Shown: piece by piece, positions 61,194-64,000 of the stretch | Position numbering within the stretch: position 1 is the first letter of the stretch | Layout of the letters: the number at the start of each line of letters is the position of its first letter | Assembly (NCBI GenBank): GCA_028714675.1 | Contig: JAQTLV010000002.1 | Span: forward strand, 292,008 to 356,007 | Direction of reading: 5' to 3' | DNA length: 64,000 nucleotides | From: Sulfurovaceae bacterium | GTDB taxonomy: Bacteria; Campylobacterota; Campylobacteria; Campylobacterales; Sulfurovaceae | Translations under genes and position numbers: made by a program | The notes under the pieces: model-generated | Told to the model about the DNA's origin: nothing | Databases searched by the model: none | The model's input: the letters and a program-made list of their open reading frames with translations, nothing else

Positions 61194-61544
61194 ATGATAG
61201 AGATAGAACTCATTAATCATCTGAAACTTCAATTACCCATTTTGGCTGAGAGGATTTATCCTCAGTTGATGCCACAGGGGTGTGTGAAGCCTGCATTGGT
61301 CTATACTATAGTCAATAGCAGTGATAACCAGGGATTAGAGGGATGTGTATCATCAGAAAATACGAGGGTGCAGATAGATGTGTATGCAAACAACTATCTA
61401 GAGGCAAAGACAATAAAAAACGAGGTGAAAGCTGCTCTTTATTCTTTTAGTTCTATCCCATATGCAATGAATAGCAGGGATGGAGCGTATGAAGAAGAGA
61501 CAGGGCTTTTTAGACAAATAATTGACTTTAAGATAAGGAAATAA
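61194..61544 (+). CDS. Tail terminator/completion protein (DUF3168-like)
   Basis: 116 residues. NHLKLQLPILAERIYPQLMPQG, PALVYTIVNSS and RVQIDVYANNYLEAKTIKNEV match the DUF3168/gpU-type tail terminator layout. Confidence 0.82.
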   Translation: MIEIELINHLKLQLPILAERIYPQLMPQGCVKPALVYTIVNSSDNQGLEGCVSSENTRVQIDVYANNYLEAKTIKNEVKAALYSFSSIPYAMNSRDGAYEEETGLFRQIIDFKIRK

Positions 61545-61545
61545 C

Positions 61546-62010
61546 ATGGCATCAACAGAAGAAACCAATTATAAAGGAACGGTCGTAGAAGTAGCAAAAA
61601 ACGGAACGACTACATGGGACAAATTCGTATGTAATGAAAACGCTATTGAGATAGACTTTGGCACTGATACAACATCTTCTAAAATATGTCTTGAGACTGG
61701 AGATGAAATAGTTGGTGCTGGATCAACTACATACGGTGAGCAAGAGATAGAGTATGTATGGACGCAGGCATTGACAAATGCAGCCGATACAACTATCCAA
61801 AATGCAAAAATAGCTACAGCAATTGCTGATAAAAAAGTGAATCTTAGAATCACAATGAACAACAAGACAGGAGTTGAAGTTAAAGGAACTATATACATCA
61901 TCCCTTTCATTGTGACAGGATACAAACATTTAGGAGCTAAAGATGGTGTATGGACGACAAAAGCAAAAGTCAAACAAATAGGCGTTCCAGTAGAAACACC
62001 TGCAGAATAA
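61546..62010 (+). CDS. Tail tube protein
   Basis: 154 residues, ATG right after the terminator stop. WDKFVCNENAIEIDFGTDTTSSKICLE and EGTI-like beta strands, TYGEQEIEYVWTQAL, fit the TP901-1-type/gpV major tail tube. Located just before the tape-measure chaperones. Confidence 0.85.
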   Translation: MASTEETNYKGTVVEVAKNGTTTWDKFVCNENAIEIDFGTDTTSSKICLETGDEIVGAGSTTYGEQEIEYVWTQALTNAADTTIQNAKIATAIADKKVNLRITMNNKTGVEVKGTIYIIPFIVTGYKHLGAKDGVWTTKAKVKQIGVPVETPAE

Positions 62011-62074
62011 TAAAGTCGGGTTTTAATCCTTTCCTGACACCTCTAAAAAAGGAACATTTAAAAAAGGATAAAAA

Positions 62075-62470
62075 ATGGCACAAAAAACAATGATAACAAA
62101 AGAAGAGCTGTTTAGCAAGTTTAAAAATGAAGAAAAAACGCTCCATGTTGAAGCATGGGAGGCAGATGTCAAAATAAGACGACTTACTATCAAAGAAGCC
62201 GACGAGGTATCTGCTCTGATGCTTGGTGAACTTACCAATGAAAAGTTTGCCAATATACAAAACAATGAGATGACATTAAGTGCTGACAGCTTTAGCCAGT
62301 CACAGTACCTAACTGTCAGTCATGCACTTGTAGATCCAAAGATGACAAGTGAAGAATTAGGGGCACTCGCAGGTAATTCCGCTAAGGCTGGCGTACTAGA
62401 AATATACTCTGCCATTCAAGAGTGGGATAAGCCAAAAAAGTTAAAGGACGAGAAAACCTCTTTAGAATAG
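62075..62470 (+). CDS. Tail assembly chaperone G
   Basis: 131 residues, start after AAAGGA. VEAWEADVKIRRLTIKEADEVSALM and the C-terminal AIQEWDKPKKL lead to a run of As. Gives the short G form, and by -1 frameshift at A AAA AAG (62,434-62,440) the long G-T form. Binds the tape measure during tail assembly. Confidence 0.85.
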   Translation: MAQKTMITKEELFSKFKNEEKTLHVEAWEADVKIRRLTIKEADEVSALMLGELTNEKFANIQNNEMTLSADSFSQSQYLTVSHALVDPKMTSEELGALAGNSAKAGVLEIYSAIQEWDKPKKLKDEKTSLE

Positions 62471-62727
62471 CAGGGATATTAGGCAAAACGGTGCATTGGC
62501 TCGAAAATAATATGAGTCAAAGCGAACTACTGGAATGGGGAGAGTATCTCTCAACTGTTCCAGATAAGAACGAAATACAGATGGCAATGTTGCTTTCAAT
62601 AGCAAACAGCTTTATAGGCGGCAAGCGTAGTTTTGATGATTTTATGATCACCAAAACCAATCAAGCAAATAAAAGAGACATATCCACAGCGTCAGCTGCA
62701 GATATAAACAAACTAGCAGGAGTTTAA
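62431..62727 (+). CDS. Tail assembly chaperone T, reached by -1 frameshift
   Basis: The -1 frame is open from 62,431 without any good start. It runs RIAGILGKTVHWLENNMSQSELLEWGEYL and continues to the tape measure start; the string is typical of phage T proteins. A GTG at 62,491 has no ribosome site and lies inside the conserved part, so expression as a G-T fusion is likely. Confidence 0.75.
   Translation, partial: AKKVKGRENLFRIAGILGKTVHWLENNMSQSELLEWGEYLSTVPDKNEIQMAMLLSIANSFIGGKRSFDDFMITKTNQANKRDISTASAADINKLAGV
62434..62440 (+). promoter_or_regulatory. Slippery heptamer A AAA AAG
   Basis: In the frame of G the codons are CCA AAA AAG, giving A AAA AAG, the most efficient known bacterial -1 site. 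The shift would continue as VKGRENLFRIAG. A weak stem (AAAGG with CCT-x-TTT, 62,443-62,463) lies downstream as a possible stimulator. Confidence 0.75.
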
Positions 62728-62730
62728 AAT

Positions 62731-64000
62731 ATGGCAAGTGTTGGAACGGTAGTAATCGAAGTTGATGCTAATGTTGCAAAGCTTGTAGAGGGCATGAAAC
62801 AGGCAAAAAGCCAAGTTTCAGCCTTGCAAAAAAACTTTAATACTGCAAAAAGAGATATAGCAGATTTTGCAAAAGCAGTTGTAGGTATATATGCCTTAAA
62901 ACAAGGGCTTGATGTAGCTAAAGCAGCAGCTATTAGTTTTGTAAATATAGCTTCTGATTTTGAACAGATGAAAATAGGACTTGCTTCACTTATAGCAGTT
63001 AATAGTTCCAATGTAACATCTTTGGGCAAGAGCATAACAGAAACAGAAAAATATGCTTTGGCTCAAGGAAGAGCTGCTGAAGCAGTAAATTTACTCCGTA
63101 GAGCAAATATAGATACTCCAGCAACACTTAATGAGCTAGTAGCAGGATTTCAAGCAACACTTGGTCCTGCAATGCATTTAAATTTTACTATAGAACAAAC
63201 TGTTAAATATACTACATTGATGACTCAAGCAGCAGCAGCTATGAGAGTACCAATGAATCAATTGAGTCAGGAGATGAGAAGCGTTCTTGCTGCTAATATA
63301 GATAATAACTCAATAATTGCAAAAACACTAGGAATTACAAATGAGCAAATAAAAATGCACATAAAGCTTGGTGATACTTATGATTTTCTAACTAAAAAAT
63401 TAGAAGGTTTTGCTGCATCTGGTGAAGATATGTCAAAAAGTCAAGAAGGCATAATATCTAATATGCAAGATAGTTGGCAAGGATTTCAATTAGGAGTAAT
63501 GGATAGTGGATTATTTGACTATATAAAAGCTACAGAATTAACTATAAGCCAAGAACTTACTAAAGCTTTTTTAGATGCAGATCAAGGTGTGAAAATTTTT
63601 TCAACCAGTGCTATAAGTGGATTTGAAGGAATAATCAATGCTATCGGATTTACTTATGATTCTATCACAGGTATTCAGTTGGCGTGGGAATTTGTCAAAA
63701 CAACATTTAATGGAGTTGTTGCATTTATAGTTGGCGGTATAAATTATTTCATAAAAGCTTGGGACTGGGCAGGCGTTAATTTGCAAAATACATTTAAAAT
63801 AATCGTTGAGACCATTGGTAATATGTGGAATGGAATGATAAATTTTATGATTGATGGTTTAAATAAACTTGCATCAGGTGCTATATTTGGGGGATTAGGT
63901 GGAGCTCTTGAGCTAATAGGTCAAAAAAATCCGTTTAAACTTATAAATGTACATTTGGGAGAATTTAACTCAGGCATTAAAACAGCTAAAATGTCCACAA
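62731..64000 (+). CDS. Tape measure protein (partial, runs off the window)
   Basis: 423 codons visible with no stop. N-terminal helical coil (AKLVEGMKQAKSQVSALQKNF), then SDFEQMKIGLASLI, RRANIDTPATLNELVAGFQATLG and SMNQLSQEM-like strings of the TMP N-terminal domain, and hydrophobic segments near residues 320-400. Sets tail length. Starts four bases after the T stop. Confidence 0.93.
   Translation, partial: MASVGTVVIEVDANVAKLVEGMKQAKSQVSALQKNFNTAKRDIADFAKAVVGIYALKQGLDVAKAAAISFVNIASDFEQMKIGLASLIAVNSSNVTSLGKSITETEKYALAQGRAAEAVNLLRRANIDTPATLNELVAGFQATLGPAMHLNFTIEQTVKYTTLMTQAAAAMRVPMNQLSQEMRSVLAANIDNNSIIAKTLGITNEQIKMHIKLGDTYDFLTKKLEGFAASGEDMSKSQEGIISNMQDSWQGFQLGVMDSGLFDYIKATELTISQELTKAFLDADQGVKIFSTSAISGFEGIINAIGFTYDSITGIQLAWEFVKTTFNGVVAFIVGGINYFIKAWDWAGVNLQNTFKIIVETIGNMWNGMINFMIDGLNKLASGAIFGGLGGALELIGQKNPFKLINVHLGEFNSGIKTAKMST

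Larger units (their letters stand above)
38901..64000. mobile_element. Temperate siphovirus prophage (left part)
   Basis: Begins at a cut tRNA 3' end and runs past the right edge. It contains integrase and excisionase, a leftward early operon, a repressor with two operators, a rightward replication operon, and HK97-type packaging, head and tail genes in standard order up to the tape measure. No transposase, so not Mu-like. All reading frames look intact, which fits a recently acquired or functional phage. Lysis and tail-tip genes and the right attachment site lie outside. Confidence 0.95.

Noticed and set aside
62026-62069. Stem ATCCTTT/AAAGGAT that would hide the ribosome site of the tail chaperone gene
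   Set aside because: AT-rich 7-base stem with a 30-base loop is too weak to claim.

Overview
The window is AT-rich DNA from a member of the Campylobacterota (Epsilonproteobacteria). Gene content and order support this: msbA-like/pyrD/M16 protease/dapA/short-chain reductase, and the run inositol-phosphatase-like/accD/rlmH/dksA-like/dus, match blocks I know from Campylobacter and its relatives. A MurF with an N-terminal membrane domain and a RecO of the zinc-ribbon epsilon type fit too. I cannot name the genus; a free-living Sulfurimonas/Sulfurovum-like organism is a guess.

Positions 1 to about 38,900 are chromosome. At the left edge a leftward operon holds a small lipoprotein and the start of a giant type I-secreted adhesin, whose frame is broken by an in-frame TGA. 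A long leftward housekeeping run follows (PLP-binding protein, rseP, pgsA, FabL-like enoyl reductase, dapA, M16 peptidase, pyrD, ABC exporter, cysS, murJ), with ruvA diverging from it. From 14 to 22.5 kb come envelope and redox genes (two YbjQ proteins, M48 peptidase, NlpC/P60 hydrolase, HI0933-type flavoprotein, alpha/beta hydrolase, murF, thioredoxin-like protein, yjdM). Then come recO, gltB-gltD and a rightward run to rimK, ending with a peptidase and a sodium:solute symporter.

At 38,901-38,945 lies the 3' part of a CAT-anticodon tRNA, cut inside the anticodon arm. It is the left attachment scar of a prophage that runs off the right edge, so the intact tRNA should lie at the far end. The prophage is a temperate siphovirus of HK97 type. 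It has int and xis at the junction and a leftward early operon of small proteins plus DUF5131, PAPS-reductase-like, D12 methylase, HD hydrolase, HTH-NUMOD and DnaQ-like genes. Its immunity region has an XRE-S24 repressor and two matching promoter/operators facing outward. A rightward early operon follows (structured leaders, CII-like protein, winged helix, DnaB-N/RepA-type helicase, an O-like protein with iterons in its gene). The morphogenesis genes come last, in standard order: HNH, TerS, TerL, portal, ClpP-type protease, capsid, connectors, tail tube, frameshifted tail chaperones, tape measure.

The most notable signals are: the in-frame TGA in the adhesin; a recO that seems to start at ATT; a perfect 21-bp inverted repeat at 13.9 kb; a repeat element read through as the N-terminus of a secreted protein; the paired phage operators; a lambda-like iteron array; an A AAA AAG slippery heptamer at the tail chaperone junction; and one hairpin used twice in the late operon. 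I found no CRISPR array, rRNA or complete tRNA, and no gene-free stretch longer than 300 bases.
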